Positions 1 through 8,781 are shown, counted from the stretch's first letter. The stretch: DNA of 64,000 nt from Nitrospira sp. CR1.1 (GCA_014055465.1 WIAF01000001.1:620001-684000); one strand, 5' to 3'. A program made the numbers and translations. The notes: generated by a model not told the origin, from the letters alone.

Positions 1-317
1 GCGAGAAACAACAGGTCATCAAAGCGTCTGAAGCAAAGAAGCAGCAACAGATCAACGAAGCCGAAGGTGCGGCGGCCGCCATCATGGCCATCGCCGGCGC
101 GACCGCCGAGGGCCTGCGCAAAGTCGCCGAGTCTACGCAAGTTCCCGGCGGATACGAAGCCGTGCAATTGCGAGTCGCCGAACAGTACATCACCAAATTC
201 GGGGAACTGGCCAAAACCAGCAATACGCTCGTGCTTCCGGCCAACGTGTCGGATGTCGGCTCGATGCTGACACTGGCGATGAATATGATCACCAAACGGT
301 CTTCGCCCGCAAAGTAA
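1..317 (+). CDS. SPFH/band-7 (stomatin-like) protein, C-terminal part
   Basis: The reading frame is open from the window edge (first full codon at base 3) and ends in TAA, giving the last 104 residues. It begins in an Ala/Glu/Gln/Lys-rich helix typical of the coiled coil that follows an SPFH domain, with a run reading EAEGAAAAIMAIAGA, and continues with a helical tail containing QLRVAEQYITKFGELAK and a hydrophobic end rich in methionine. This pattern is typical of QmcA/stomatin-like membrane-scaffold proteins. The SPFH domain and membrane anchor lie outside the window. The call rests on the tail only; a different coiled-coil protein is possible. Confidence 0.7.
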   Translation, partial: EKQQVIKASEAKKQQQINEAEGAAAAIMAIAGATAEGLRKVAESTQVPGGYEAVQLRVAEQYITKFGELAKTSNTLVLPANVSDVGSMLTLAMNMITKRSSPAK

Positions 318-335
318 CCGCCATTGGGGGGTCGT

Positions 336-364
336 TTGACAGTGGCTTTGGGCTTCCCTACAAT
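336..364 (+). promoter_or_regulatory. Sigma-70 type promoter for gmhA (TTGACA, 17-nt spacer, TACAAT)
   Basis: A consensus -35 box TTGACA (336-341) is followed after exactly 17 nt by a -10 box TACAAT (359-364). The gmhA ATG lies 9 nt after the -10 box, so transcription would start at or within one or two bases of the start codon. No Shine-Dalgarno sequence is visible before the ATG, in agreement with a leaderless transcript. Confidence 0.7.
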
Positions 365-372
365 TCCGCACG

Positions 373-951
373 ATGAAAGACTTCGCCATCAAGGCGTTCG
401 ACGAGAGCGCCGAGGTCAAGCGGCGCTTTGCGCGGGACCATGCCGACAAAATCGTGCAGGTCGCCCGACTCATCGGCCGCGCCTTTCAAACCGGACATAA
501 AGTCTTGCTCTTCGGCAACGGCGGCAGCGCGACGGATGCCGCGCACATTGCCGCCGAATTCGTCGGCCGTTATAAGCGCGAACGCGCCCCGTTCCCGGCT
601 ATCGCTCTCGCCACGGACATCGCCGCCATTACCTGCATCGCCAACGACTACGGCTTCGAGGAACTCTTTGCCCGCCAGGTGCGCGCGCACGGGCAGGCGG
701 GAGACGTGGCGATTGCCATCAGCACCAGCGGCAACTCCCCCAATGTACTGAAGGGCGTCGAAGCGGCCAAGGCCGCAGGCCTCACGACGGTCGCCTGGAC
801 AGGCGGCTCAGGCGGCAAGCTGGCCGGTATGGCCGACTACGGCTTCGTCGTGCCTTCGACACTGACGGCTCGCATTCAAGAAAGTCACATCACGCTGGGC
901 CACGTGCTCTGCGAACTCATTGAGGATCACGTTCTTGCCAACCCGGCCTAA
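373..951 (+). CDS. gmhA: Sedoheptulose-7-phosphate isomerase (phosphoheptose isomerase)
   Basis: GmhA converts sedoheptulose 7-phosphate to D-glycero-D-manno-heptose 7-phosphate, the first step of ADP-heptose synthesis for the LPS inner core, in the cytoplasm. The 192 residues match the family length and form one SIS domain. The phosphate loop FGNGGSA (residues 47-53), the STSGNS motif near 117 and the end motif QESHITLGH are all present. Residues H58, E62, Q169 and H177 fall at the spacing of the zinc ligands known in this family. The gene has no ribosome binding site and sits directly behind a strong promoter, so it is probably leaderless. A second heptose gene (hldE2-like) lies 3 kb downstream; the kinase and GmhB phosphatase are not in the window. 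Confidence 0.95.
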   Translation: MKDFAIKAFDESAEVKRRFARDHADKIVQVARLIGRAFQTGHKVLLFGNGGSATDAAHIAAEFVGRYKRERAPFPAIALATDIAAITCIANDYGFEELFARQVRAHGQAGDVAIAISTSGNSPNVLKGVEAAKAAGLTTVAWTGGSGGKLAGMADYGFVVPSTLTARIQESHITLGHVLCELIEDHVLANPA

Positions 952-1933
952 GCGTCCCGCGACACCATCGACGCCCCGGGCGATCATCAAGCCGATCGAT
1001 GCGTCTCGCTTGAAGACCTATCCGCTCCAGCGCCGGCACAGCAAGGTGCAGGTTTCCAACTTTGCCAGGGTCTGGACGAACGGCCGCTCGTTCAAGCGCT
1101 TTCTCGACTCGCTCCCCGATATCCTGGCGGTCAAAACGCTGCGGGAGGTGGCGCAGGCCATTGCGAAGGCGCATCGTCGCGGCCGGCCGGTCATTGTGGG
1201 CATGGGCGCCCATGTCGTGAAGGTGGGATTGGGCCCGCTGCTCGTAGACCTCATGGAGCGCGGCATCGTGACCGCCCTCGCCATGAATGGAGCCGTGATC
1301 ATCCACGACTTCGAATTGGCGTTCATGGGCCACACGTCAGAGGAAGTGGACGCGGAGATCGATTCCGGGCGATTCGGCATGGCGGAAGAAACCGGCCGCA
1401 TGCTCAACGAAGCCATCACGCTGGGCATGAAGGAAGGCCTAGGCCTGGGCGAATCGCTGGGCCTGTACATCAATCGTCACAAGCAACAGTTTCCGAACCG
1501 CGCCACCAGCTTGCTGGCCACCGGAGCCAGATTGGGACTTCCCGTCACCGTCCACGTCGCCGTCGGCACTGATATCATCCACATGCACCCTTCCGCGGAC
1601 GGCGCAGCGATCGGCGCAGGATCACTGCTCGATTTTCGCCGCTTGGCCGCTGTGGTCTCCGGCATGGAAGGCGGGGTCTACCTGAACCTCGGATCCGCCG
1701 TCATTTTGCCGGAAGTGTTTTTGAAAGCCGTCTCGCTGGGACGGAATCTCGGCCACTCGTTGACGAATATCACGACAGTTAATATGGATTTCCTCACGCA
1801 CTATCGTCCCATGACCAACGTCGTGCGCCGCCCGACTCAAAAAGGCGGCAAAGGCTACGCCCTCACCGGTCATCACGAGATCATGGTGCCGCTGTTGGCC
1901 GCCGCGGTCATTGAAGAACTGTCCGGCCGCTGA
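920..1933 (+). CDS. Deoxyhypusine-synthase-like conserved protein, function unknown
   Basis: The 337-residue protein overlaps the end of gmhA by 32 nt if the TTG at 920 is used; TTG codons at 935 and 1010 are alternatives, and the last starts just before the first well-conserved-looking segment. The body has Rossmann-like glycine-rich stretches (VIVGMGAHVVKVGLGPLL near residue 92) and a segment reading GLPVTVHVAVGTDIIHMHP followed by AIGAGSLLDFRRL. The order of these segments recalls deoxyhypusine synthase (the 'alternative residents moved to GDMIFFH' region), but the catalytic lysine context of that enzyme was not found. Its place between gmhA and DNA repair genes does not reveal a role. Homology is a guess from pattern; treat as a conserved unknown. 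Confidence 0.75.
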   Translation: MRITFLPTRPKRPATPSTPRAIIKPIDASRLKTYPLQRRHSKVQVSNFARVWTNGRSFKRFLDSLPDILAVKTLREVAQAIAKAHRRGRPVIVGMGAHVVKVGLGPLLVDLMERGIVTALAMNGAVIIHDFELAFMGHTSEEVDAEIDSGRFGMAEETGRMLNEAITLGMKEGLGLGESLGLYINRHKQQFPNRATSLLATGARLGLPVTVHVAVGTDIIHMHPSADGAAIGAGSLLDFRRLAAVVSGMEGGVYLNLGSAVILPEVFLKAVSLGRNLGHSLTNITTVNMDFLTHYRPMTNVVRRPTQKGGKGYALTGHHEIMVPLLAAAVIEELSGR

Positions 1934-1980
1934 ACTAAAGCGGTGAGTTCTATCCTCTCACGGCATCGAATCATCCTGTG

Positions 1981-2589
1981 ATGTCCATGGCGCTCTCTGC
2001 CGAACCGTTGCTGACCATCTGGGCTGACCTCAATCGACGGTATTTTCAGGATGCCTTGCCGCCGATTCGCATCGAATGGAGCCGGCGACTGACTTCCTCT
2101 GCCGGCATGTTTGTCTGCCGGATCGGCCCGAGGCATTCGCACTCCCAGAGCACCGTCGACCACACGCGACGACGATGCATCAGGCTGTCGTCGGTTCTCC
2201 TCCCAGCCGAGAACCCTGGCCATGATCGCGAAACGGTGACCACCCTCGGGCACGAAATGATCCATCAATGGCAGTACGATATCCTCAAGCGTCGCCCGAA
2301 CCATGGTCAGGACTTTCGTCGCATGATGCGCCGCATGAATCAGGACGGCCTCGGCATCACGATCTATCATTCGTTGGGCAAAGAGGTGGCAGCATTGGCG
2401 AAGTATGCCTGGCGCTGCCAACAATGCGGCTCCATCTACCGGCGCCAGCGCCGGACCATTCAACCACGACGGCATCTCTGCGGAGCCTGCCGGGGACCAC
2501 TCCGCGAGTTCTCGGTGGTGCACGATGAGCCACAACCGGAACCGATCCCGATGAGGTGCGTGGGCCGGCAGTTCATCCTTCCGTTTTGA
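1981..2589 (+). CDS. SprT-like zinc metalloprotease domain protein
   Basis: The 202-residue protein carries the gluzincin motif HEMIHQWQ near residue 88, with the third metal ligand expected in the following HGQDFRRMM segment, and ends in a zinc ribbon (CQQC near 142, then CGAC about 26 residues later). HExxH plus C-terminal ribbon is the SprT/Spartan layout; the eukaryotic relative Spartan cuts DNA-protein crosslinks, whereas most bacterial SprT proteins are uncharacterised. The start may be GTG 1978, ATG 1981 or ATG 1987, none with a clear ribosome binding site. The next gene, 14 nt downstream, is a translesion polymerase, so a DNA-repair role is plausible but inferred from context. Confidence 0.85.
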   Translation: MSMALSAEPLLTIWADLNRRYFQDALPPIRIEWSRRLTSSAGMFVCRIGPRHSHSQSTVDHTRRRCIRLSSVLLPAENPGHDRETVTTLGHEMIHQWQYDILKRRPNHGQDFRRMMRRMNQDGLGITIYHSLGKEVAALAKYAWRCQQCGSIYRRQRRTIQPRRHLCGACRGPLREFSVVHDEPQPEPIPMRCVGRQFILPF

Positions 2590-2603
2590 TCAAGCGAGTC
2601 GTC

Positions 2604-3797
2604 ATGTCTGCCCGTTGGCCTCGGCAAATTCTCTTCGGCGACATCGACGCCATGTTTGCCTCAGCCGCCATGCTGGCCGATCCGTCATTGGCGGGAAAAC
2701 CGGTCGCGGTCGGCGGGCCTGCCCCGCGCGGCATCATCGCCGCCGCCAGTTATGCGGTCCGGCGATTCGGCGTGCGATCCGCCATGCCGACCATTCAGGC
2801 CCTGCGCCTCTGCCCGCAGCTGGTCCTCGTACCGCCTGATCGGCCGCTCTACACGCGTCTCCATCACCAACTTCAAGAAGTCACGAACCGGTTCTTCCCT
2901 GAAACCGAATGGACGAGCATCGATGAATTTTATGCGGACACGACGAGACTACAAACCCGTTATCCCGATCCCCGCGCATTAGGCCAGGCCTTAAAAGCCG
3001 ACATCCTCCACGCGACCGGCCTCACCTGCACGATTGCCCTGGCCTCCGGAAAAACCGTCGCCAAAATCGCCGCCGATGTGCACAAGCCTGACGGGTTGGC
3101 CGTGATCGAACCAGGGTCAGAAGCGGCTTTTCTCAAACCACTGCCTGTTCGCTCGTTGCCGGGCATGGGACCGAAATCGACCGAAGCCATCGAACGCCTG
3201 AGCGTACGCACGATCGGCGATTTGCTCATTCCTCGTTTCGAATCAGCGCTTCTGCGCTTACTGGGCACCCGCCTCGCCGCATTTCAATCGCTGGCCCGCG
3301 GCGTTGATTCCGATCCCGTGGTGGCCGACCGCGAGACGAAGAGTGTGAGCCACGAAACGACGTTCGATGAAGATACGAACGATCCGGCCGTACTGGAGCC
3401 GATTCTCCATGGGTTTCTCGAAACCCTGGCGCATGATCTGCGGCTGGAAGGACTGGCTGCCGGTTCGTTCACCGTGAAGCTGAAGGATTCGCTGTTTCAC
3501 ATCACCACGCGGCAACGGAAGTTTGCCACGCCGTTGAACTATGACCCGGATATGTGGCCGGACATTCGTCTGGCCTTGAGAAACTTGCTACAGCCGCGAT
3601 CACGATATCGCCTTGTGGGTCTGGGCCTGTCGGATCTGGCGCCGGCTCCCGAACCGCTGTTCGACCGACGACAGCGCGATGCGGTGGCTGCCCTGGATAA
3701 ACTGATCGAGCGACATGGCAGCAGCGTGGTCCGCCTGGGCGCCCTTCCTCTGGATGAGGAAGGGAAGAAGAAACGAAGACGACCCACACCCGACTGA
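2604..3797 (+). CDS. dinB: Y-family DNA polymerase (DinB/Pol IV type)
   Basis: DinB polymerases copy past damaged template bases. The 397-residue protein has the N-terminal metal-binding segment FGDIDAMFAS (D and the steric-gate phenylalanine visible), the second catalytic motif SIDEFYAD near residue 102, the helix-hairpin-helix thumb LPGMGPKSTEAIERL near 190, and a little-finger domain ending in a segment EPLFD that stands where family members have their beta-clamp motif. The ATG at 2604 is chosen because polymerase sequence starts there; an upstream frame extension to 2556 would overlap the SprT-like gene. The C-terminus is a basic tail (KKKRRRP). It is co-directional with the SprT-like gene and likely cotranscribed. 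Confidence 0.93.
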   Translation: MSARWPRQILFGDIDAMFASAAMLADPSLAGKPVAVGGPAPRGIIAAASYAVRRFGVRSAMPTIQALRLCPQLVLVPPDRPLYTRLHHQLQEVTNRFFPETEWTSIDEFYADTTRLQTRYPDPRALGQALKADILHATGLTCTIALASGKTVAKIAADVHKPDGLAVIEPGSEAAFLKPLPVRSLPGMGPKSTEAIERLSVRTIGDLLIPRFESALLRLLGTRLAAFQSLARGVDSDPVVADRETKSVSHETTFDEDTNDPAVLEPILHGFLETLAHDLRLEGLAAGSFTVKLKDSLFHITTRQRKFATPLNYDPDMWPDIRLALRNLLQPRSRYRLVGLGLSDLAPAPEPLFDRRQRDAVAALDKLIERHGSSVVRLGALPLDEEGKKKRRRPTPD

Positions 3798-3854
3798 TTT
3801 CACGAGCGCGGGACATTCGGCACGGATTCGTGGTGGCGGACTTTTTCTTCATCC

Positions 3855-3863
3855 TGCTAAGAT
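3855..3863 (+). promoter_or_regulatory. Candidate extended -10 element (TGCTAAGAT) before hldE2-like gene
   Basis: TGCTAAGAT fits an extended -10 box (TGn followed by TAAGAT). No good -35 box is visible at 16-18 nt. If used, transcription would begin near 3870 and favour the ATG at 3878 or 3890 for the next gene. Confidence 0.35.
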
Positions 3864-3889
3864 GCATGATTGGATTGATGCCGAACGTG

Positions 3890-4372
3890 ATGCCCACAAA
3901 AGTGACCACAAGAGATGAATTGGTTCCACTGCTGGCCGAGCACCGCCGGCGGCAACAACGCGTCGTGTTTACGAACGGCTGCTTCGACCTCATGCACATC
4001 GGCCATATCCGGTACCTGCAGGCTGCCCGTAACCTGGGTGACCTACTCGTGGTCGGCGTGAATTCCGACGGCTCCGTACGCGCCCTGCACAAGGGCGCTG
4101 ATCGCCCCATCGTGCCGGATGCCCAACGGGCCGAGGTCCTCGCGGCGTTGACCTGCGTGGATTATGTGGTCATTTTCCCGGAGCCGGATCCCGGAGCCCT
4201 TATCACAGCTCTCCAGCCGGATATTCTGGTCAAGGGAGGTGACTGGCCGCTCGACCGGATCATCGGCCGGGAAACAGTCGAGGCGCGCGGCGGGCGGGTC
4301 CACACCATTCCCCTGGTCCCCGGCGTCTCGACCACAACCCTGGTACAACGCATTCGCTCCACCACGGCATAA
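3890..4372 (+). CDS. rfaE2: D-glycero-beta-D-manno-heptose 1-phosphate adenylyltransferase (stand-alone HldE2/RfaE2 domain)
   Basis: The enzyme adenylates heptose 1-phosphate to ADP-heptose for LPS core assembly. It is a single nucleotidyltransferase domain of 160 residues: the signature FTNGCFDLMHIGHIRYLQ with its HxGH nucleotide-binding motif lies near the N-terminus, VGVNSD follows, and VKGGDW marks the C-terminal part. In E. coli this domain is fused to a kinase; here the kinase half is absent, as in many non-enterobacteria. Start choice is uncertain: ATG 3890 gives the usual short N-terminus, ATG 3866 and 3878 and GTG 3830 are upstream alternatives. mfd starts 8 nt after its stop, so the two are probably cotranscribed. 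Confidence 0.92.
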   Translation: MPTKVTTRDELVPLLAEHRRRQQRVVFTNGCFDLMHIGHIRYLQAARNLGDLLVVGVNSDGSVRALHKGADRPIVPDAQRAEVLAALTCVDYVVIFPEPDPGALITALQPDILVKGGDWPLDRIIGRETVEARGGRVHTIPLVPGVSTTTLVQRIRSTTA

Positions 4373-4379
4373 GGATTTC

Positions 4380-7300
4380 GTGCCACCTGTAGTCCCATCG
4401 CATCTGACGAACTGGCTCACGCCTGTGCGAGAAGCCCTTCGCACGGGGTCCGGCAAACCCTGCCTCATGGGACTGCACGGGTCGACGGCAGGCTTCGGTT
4501 TAGCTCTGCTCACACAGAGCACGCCGACTGAACCACTGGCCGATCGCTCCTGGCTGATCGTCGCCAAGACGGATGACGAGGCGGAGCGCCTGTATCGCGA
4601 CACGCTCTTTTTCAGAACCCTGTGCGGACAATCAGGCGATGACCTGGCCCTGTTCCCGAAATGGGAAACGCTGCCCTATGAATCGACGGTGCCCCATATC
4701 GATCTCGTCGCCCGCCGCATGCAGACGCTCAATCGACTCTGCACCACAGCTCGCACGGTGCTCTTTACGTCCGTGCCGGCGCTGACGCAACGTGTGCTTC
4801 CAGCCCTGGTCTTCACCGAGGCCGTTCTGCAGTTTCAACCGAACAGCGACCTGGAGCGGGAAGTCCTGGTTTCAAGCCTCCTGCGGCTCGGGTATCGAAA
4901 AGGGTCCGTGGTAGAGATTCCGGGCGAGTTCAGTATTCGCGGCGGCATCGTGGATATTTATTCGACGGCCTATCCAGACCCGCTGCGAGTGGAGTTTCTG
5001 GGCGACACGATTGAATCGATCCGCTTTTTCGATCCTGCCACGCAAAAGTCAACCGACAAGATCAAGCAGGCCTGGGTCTTGCCGGCACGTGAACTGATTC
5101 GCCCCGACGACGCGCCTGACGCCCTCGCGCCGCTGGCGGCAGACGCAGAATGGCATGCCCCGTCCGTGTATGGATCGATGGACAGTCTCCTGGACTATTT
5201 TCCTCAACCGCCCGTTCTGGTGCTAGATCAACCTAGTGCCCTCAAGGCTCACACCGAGGAATGTTGGCAGGCCATTGAAGAAGGGTATCTGCGACACGAA
5301 GACCGCACAGATCCGAATCCCTATCCGACTCCGGATCAGCTATTCCTCACATGGGACCAGATCGTCACCGCTACTCAAGGCTATGCGACCCTCGCCCTGG
5401 AGCCGGTCACCGCGCCGGACGCGAGCTGGGATCCGGTCCTGACCTGCCCGGCCCAAACACCGGCCAGCATAGGCCTCGGCCAGCGCGGCACAGCGTTCAG
5501 CCAGACGTTGGAAGTCCTCGACCGCTTGCGCGAAGGCGGCCCCGTCGTGCTGGTTGCCCGCAGCCAGGGCCAAGTCGGCCGATTGCTCGCCCTGTTCGGC
5601 GAGCATGATCGCCCGGCCATGGAATGGAAACCCTCGGCACTCTCCGCCGGCGGCGCGCAGAAGGCCCCGTTCTCGGTGTTGAACGGCGAGGTCTCGGCCG
5701 GATTCCTCTCCCCGGACTTGCGGCTCGTCGTCCTAACCGAAGAAGAACTGTTCGCCAAGGGCGCCCGGCACAAACCGCAGCACAAGAGCAAAGCGGCCAC
5801 CTTTCTCTCTTCGCTCGAAGATCTGAACATCGGCGATTTCGTCGTTCACATGCAGTACGGCATCGCGAAGTATCAGGGACTGCGTCGCCTGTCGGTCCAG
5901 GACTTCGACAGCGACTTTCTGGTGCTTGAGTTCGCCGGGACCGACAAACTCTATGTGCCGCTCGACCGGCTGAGCCAGGTGCAGCGATACGCAGGCGCCG
6001 ATGCCCATGTGCCACGCCTCGACCGCCTCGGCGGCACAAGTTGGGCAAAAACGACGGCGCGGGTCAAAAAGGACATCGAAGAAATGGCGCATGAGCTCGT
6101 CGACCTCTACGCGAATCGCGAGCTGGTCCATCGCACGTCGTACGGCAAAGACAGCATGCTCTACCATGAATTCGAGGCGGCCTTCGAATATGAGGAAACG
6201 CCGGATCAACGCAAGGCCATCGAAGACATCGCCAATGACCTGGCCTCTACCAAGCCGATGGACCGCCTGGTCTGCGGCGACGTGGGCTACGGCAAAACGG
6301 AGGTGGCGATGCGAGCCGCCTTCAAGGCCGTCGAGGAGAATCGACAGGTGGCCGTGCTGGTCCCGACTACGCTGCTTGCCCATCAGCATTACGACAACTT
6401 CGCCGAACGGTTTGCGCCCTTCCCGACCCGCGTGGCGCTGTTGTCCCGTTTTCAGTCTCCCAAAGACACCAAAGCGATCATCAAAGATACGGCGGCCGGT
6501 CTGGTCGATGTGCTCATCGGCACCCACCGGCTCTTGCAGAAGGATGTGCAGTTTCGCAACCTCGGCCTCGTCATCATCGATGAGGAACAATGGTTTGGCG
6601 TCAAACATAAGGAGCGCTTGAAACAGCTGCGCACTCAGGTCGATGTCCTGACCCTCACCGCCACGCCGATTCCGCGCACCTTGCAAATGACCATGGCCAG
6701 TGTACGCGACCTGTCCATTATCGACACGCCTCCGTCCGGACGCCTTGCGATCCGCACGCAGGTGCTTCGCTTCAGCGAAAAAGCGATTCGGGAGGCGATC
6801 CTGCGCGAGCTCGGCCGGGGCGGACAAACCTACTTCGTCCACAATCGCGTGGAAACCATGGAACGGATGGGCGCCTGGCTCCAGGAATTGGTGCCTGAAG
6901 CGCGCATTGTGATGGCGCACGGCCAGATGGATTCCAAACCCTTGGAAGCCGTGATGCTGAAATTTTTTCACCGGGAAGCCGATATCCTGATCGCGTCCGC
7001 CATTATTCAATCCGGCATCGATGTGCCGACCGCCAACACGATCATCGTCAATCGCGCCGACACATTCGGGCTGGCCCAGCTCTACCAGTTACGCGGCCGG
7101 GTGGGCCGTGGCGGCGAGCAGGCGTACGCCTATTTTCTGGTGCCGGATGAAGGCAACCTCTCGGACGACGCCCAAAAGCGGCTGACCGCCATTCAGCAAT
7201 TTACCGAATTAGGCTCCGGGTTCCGGATCGCGGCGGCGGATTTAGAAATTCGCGGGGCAGGCAATCTGCTGGGCAAACAACAATCGGGGCATATCGCCGC

Positions 7301-7838
7301 CGTCGGGCTCGATCTCTATCTACAAATGGTGGAACAAGCCGTTCAACGGTTGAAAGGCCAGGTAGTGGAGGAAGAGCCGGACCCGACGCTGCGTCTCAGC
7401 GTTTCGGCCTATATTCCAGAAGACTATGTGGCTGACAGTCATCAACGCCTGTCGCTCTACAAACGGCTATCTTCCTGCGGGCAACTCGGCGACCTCGCGC
7501 TCATGCATGGTGAAATTGAAGACCGGTATGGTCCTCCGCCGGATCCAGTCGAACGACTGTTCGAACTCATGCAGATCCGTCTACTAGCCAAACAACTCCG
7601 GCTCAGCTCGGTGGTCGAGCAGACGCATGCGGTCGTGATCACCTTCGATCCCAAAGCGACCGTTTCGGAAACCGCTGTGCAGGCGCTCATGGACAAGTAT
7701 AAAAAACGGTTGCGGTTTCTGTCGCCGCTGTCTTTCGAACTCCAGATGCCGCATGACGACTGGAGTTTAGTCTTTCCAGAACTCAACGCAACCTTGCAAA
7801 CCCTCCACGTCTGTGGTACCAACAATCAAGAGTCATAA
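4380..7838 (+). CDS. mfd: Transcription-repair coupling factor
   Basis: Mfd removes RNA polymerase stalled at lesions and recruits UvrA for nucleotide excision repair. The 1152 residues match the family length. The order is UvrB-like N-terminal part, RNA-polymerase-interacting region (beginning GDFVVHMQYGIAKYQG, near residue 483), the RecG-like translocase with Walker A GDVGYGKTEVAMR and motif II, motif III TATPIPRTLQM, motif VI QLRGRVGRG, and the C-terminal TRCF domain. The start is the GTG preceded by AAGGA; an upstream open frame back to 4164 lies inside the preceding gene and was rejected. Motif II reads DEEQWFGV, where DEEQRFGV or DEEHRFGV is usual, so a tryptophan replaces the arginine. 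Confidence 0.97.
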   Translation: MPPVVPSHLTNWLTPVREALRTGSGKPCLMGLHGSTAGFGLALLTQSTPTEPLADRSWLIVAKTDDEAERLYRDTLFFRTLCGQSGDDLALFPKWETLPYESTVPHIDLVARRMQTLNRLCTTARTVLFTSVPALTQRVLPALVFTEAVLQFQPNSDLEREVLVSSLLRLGYRKGSVVEIPGEFSIRGGIVDIYSTAYPDPLRVEFLGDTIESIRFFDPATQKSTDKIKQAWVLPARELIRPDDAPDALAPLAADAEWHAPSVYGSMDSLLDYFPQPPVLVLDQPSALKAHTEECWQAIEEGYLRHEDRTDPNPYPTPDQLFLTWDQIVTATQGYATLALEPVTAPDASWDPVLTCPAQTPASIGLGQRGTAFSQTLEVLDRLREGGPVVLVARSQGQVGRLLALFGEHDRPAMEWKPSALSAGGAQKAPFSVLNGEVSAGFLSPDLRLVVLTEEELFAKGARHKPQHKSKAATFLSSLEDLNIGDFVVHMQYGIAKYQGLRRLSVQDFDSDFLVLEFAGTDKLYVPLDRLSQVQRYAGADAHVPRLDRLGGTSWAKTTARVKKDIEEMAHELVDLYANRELVHRTSYGKDSMLYHEFEAAFEYEETPDQRKAIEDIANDLASTKPMDRLVCGDVGYGKTEVAMRAAFKAVEENRQVAVLVPTTLLAHQHYDNFAERFAPFPTRVALLSRFQSPKDTKAIIKDTAAGLVDVLIGTHRLLQKDVQFRNLGLVIIDEEQWFGVKHKERLKQLRTQVDVLTLTATPIPRTLQMTMASVRDLSIIDTPPSGRLAIRTQVLRFSEKAIREAILRELGRGGQTYFVHNRVETMERMGAWLQELVPEARIVMAHGQMDSKPLEAVMLKFFHREADILIASAIIQSGIDVPTANTIIVNRADTFGLAQLYQLRGRVGRGGEQAYAYFLVPDEGNLSDDAQKRLTAIQQFTELGSGFRIAAADLEIRGAGNLLGKQQSGHIAAVGLDLYLQMVEQAVQRLKGQVVEEEPDPTLRLSVSAYIPEDYVADSHQRLSLYKRLSSCGQLGDLALMHGEIEDRYGPPPDPVERLFELMQIRLLAKQLRLSSVVEQTHAVVITFDPKATVSETAVQALMDKYKKRLRFLSPLSFELQMPHDDWSLVFPELNATLQTLHVCGTNNQES

Positions 7839-7866
7839 ACCGGCTCTACCTGAATCTTCGCAGAGG

Positions 7867-8781
7867 ATGCTCCGCCTCGACCGCATGACGTCACCGCACA
7901 CACCAGACATCTTCCGCTGGCGATCATGGCTGAGCGGCGCCGCGCTAGGATTTTTCGCGCTGGCCTCGCTGGCCGGCTGTGCCGATCCTCCGCAGGAGGA
8001 ACCGGTGATCGCCATGATTAATGGCCGCTCGATTACCCAAGCCGAGTTCGACATCCGGTGGGAAGAGCTCTCCCAGGCCACCCGCGCCCGCTATGAAAAA
8101 GAAGGCGGGAAACGGCGCTTCCTCGACGAATTGATCATGCGCGAGCTGCTGATGCAGGAAGCGCGCAGACAGGGCCTGGATCAATTGGATGAGATCCGGG
8201 AGAAGACCCTGCGGTACCGCGAGCAGCTGATCCTGGATGAACTCCTCAAAGACCGGATCAAGACCAAGGTCGAAGTGACGAAGGACGAACTGGACGCCTA
8301 TCTGGGAAAACACGCCAACCAGCTCCTGGCCAATCCCAAGGTACAGGTCTCGGTCATGTTGTTGCCGAACATCTATGCCGCCAAGGATCTCAAACGCCAG
8401 GTGGAAGGGGGTGGGAACTTCACCCGCTTTGCCCTGCGCTATTCGGTCGACGAACGCAGTCGCGCCAAAGGCGGCGACCTGGGTCCGTATCGTAAAGGCC
8501 TGCTGGAGCCGGAGCTGGAAGCGCTGATTCCCTCTCTGCACCCCGGTGCGGTCAGTGACCCGATCAAGACCGACAAGGGCTACTATCTGATGAAAGTCAG
8601 CCCTCTCGAGCCGGAAATTCTGCAGGCGGACCAGGCCACCCGCGAACGGCTCCGACAGGAACTCCTGGCCGAGAAGCGACGAAAACGGCTCGATGATGTC
8701 TTCGCCGAACTCCGCACCGGCGCCACGATCCGTATGGCCGATGCGGCCCGCTATGTCACCGATGAACCAGGGCGCCTCTAA
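7867..8781 (+). CDS. Peptidyl-prolyl isomerase, PpiC/SurA type, lipoprotein
   Basis: This is a periplasmic parvulin-type foldase anchored by lipid: a signal sequence with hydrophobic core ends in the lipobox LAGC near residue 37. A SurA-like N-terminal helical chaperone segment follows (residues about 45-150, very rich in Glu, Arg, Leu), then one parvulin domain containing VSVMLLPNIYAAK, FTRFALRYSVDE and the GGDLGPYRKG loop. The start is ambiguous: ATG 7867 or ATG 7885, or a GTG at 7813 that would overlap mfd. Its neighbour downstream is a second foldase of the same family, so the two may form a paired outer-membrane-protein folding unit. Confidence 0.9.
   Translation: MLRLDRMTSPHTPDIFRWRSWLSGAALGFFALASLAGCADPPQEEPVIAMINGRSITQAEFDIRWEELSQATRARYEKEGGKRRFLDELIMRELLMQEARRQGLDQLDEIREKTLRYREQLILDELLKDRIKTKVEVTKDELDAYLGKHANQLLANPKVQVSVMLLPNIYAAKDLKRQVEGGGNFTRFALRYSVDERSRAKGGDLGPYRKGLLEPELEALIPSLHPGAVSDPIKTDKGYYLMKVSPLEPEILQADQATRERLRQELLAEKRRKRLDDVFAELRTGATIRMADAARYVTDEPGRL

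Noticed and set aside
4164..4379. Upstream extension of the mfd frame
   Set aside because: It lies inside the hldE2-like gene and has no Mfd-like sequence; the GTG at 4380 with AAGGA is a better start.
5733..7010. Long minus-strand open frame inside mfd
   Set aside because: It lies opposite a clear Mfd coding region, has no recognisable protein motifs and no ribosome binding site; it reflects codon bias of the GC-rich gene on the other strand.
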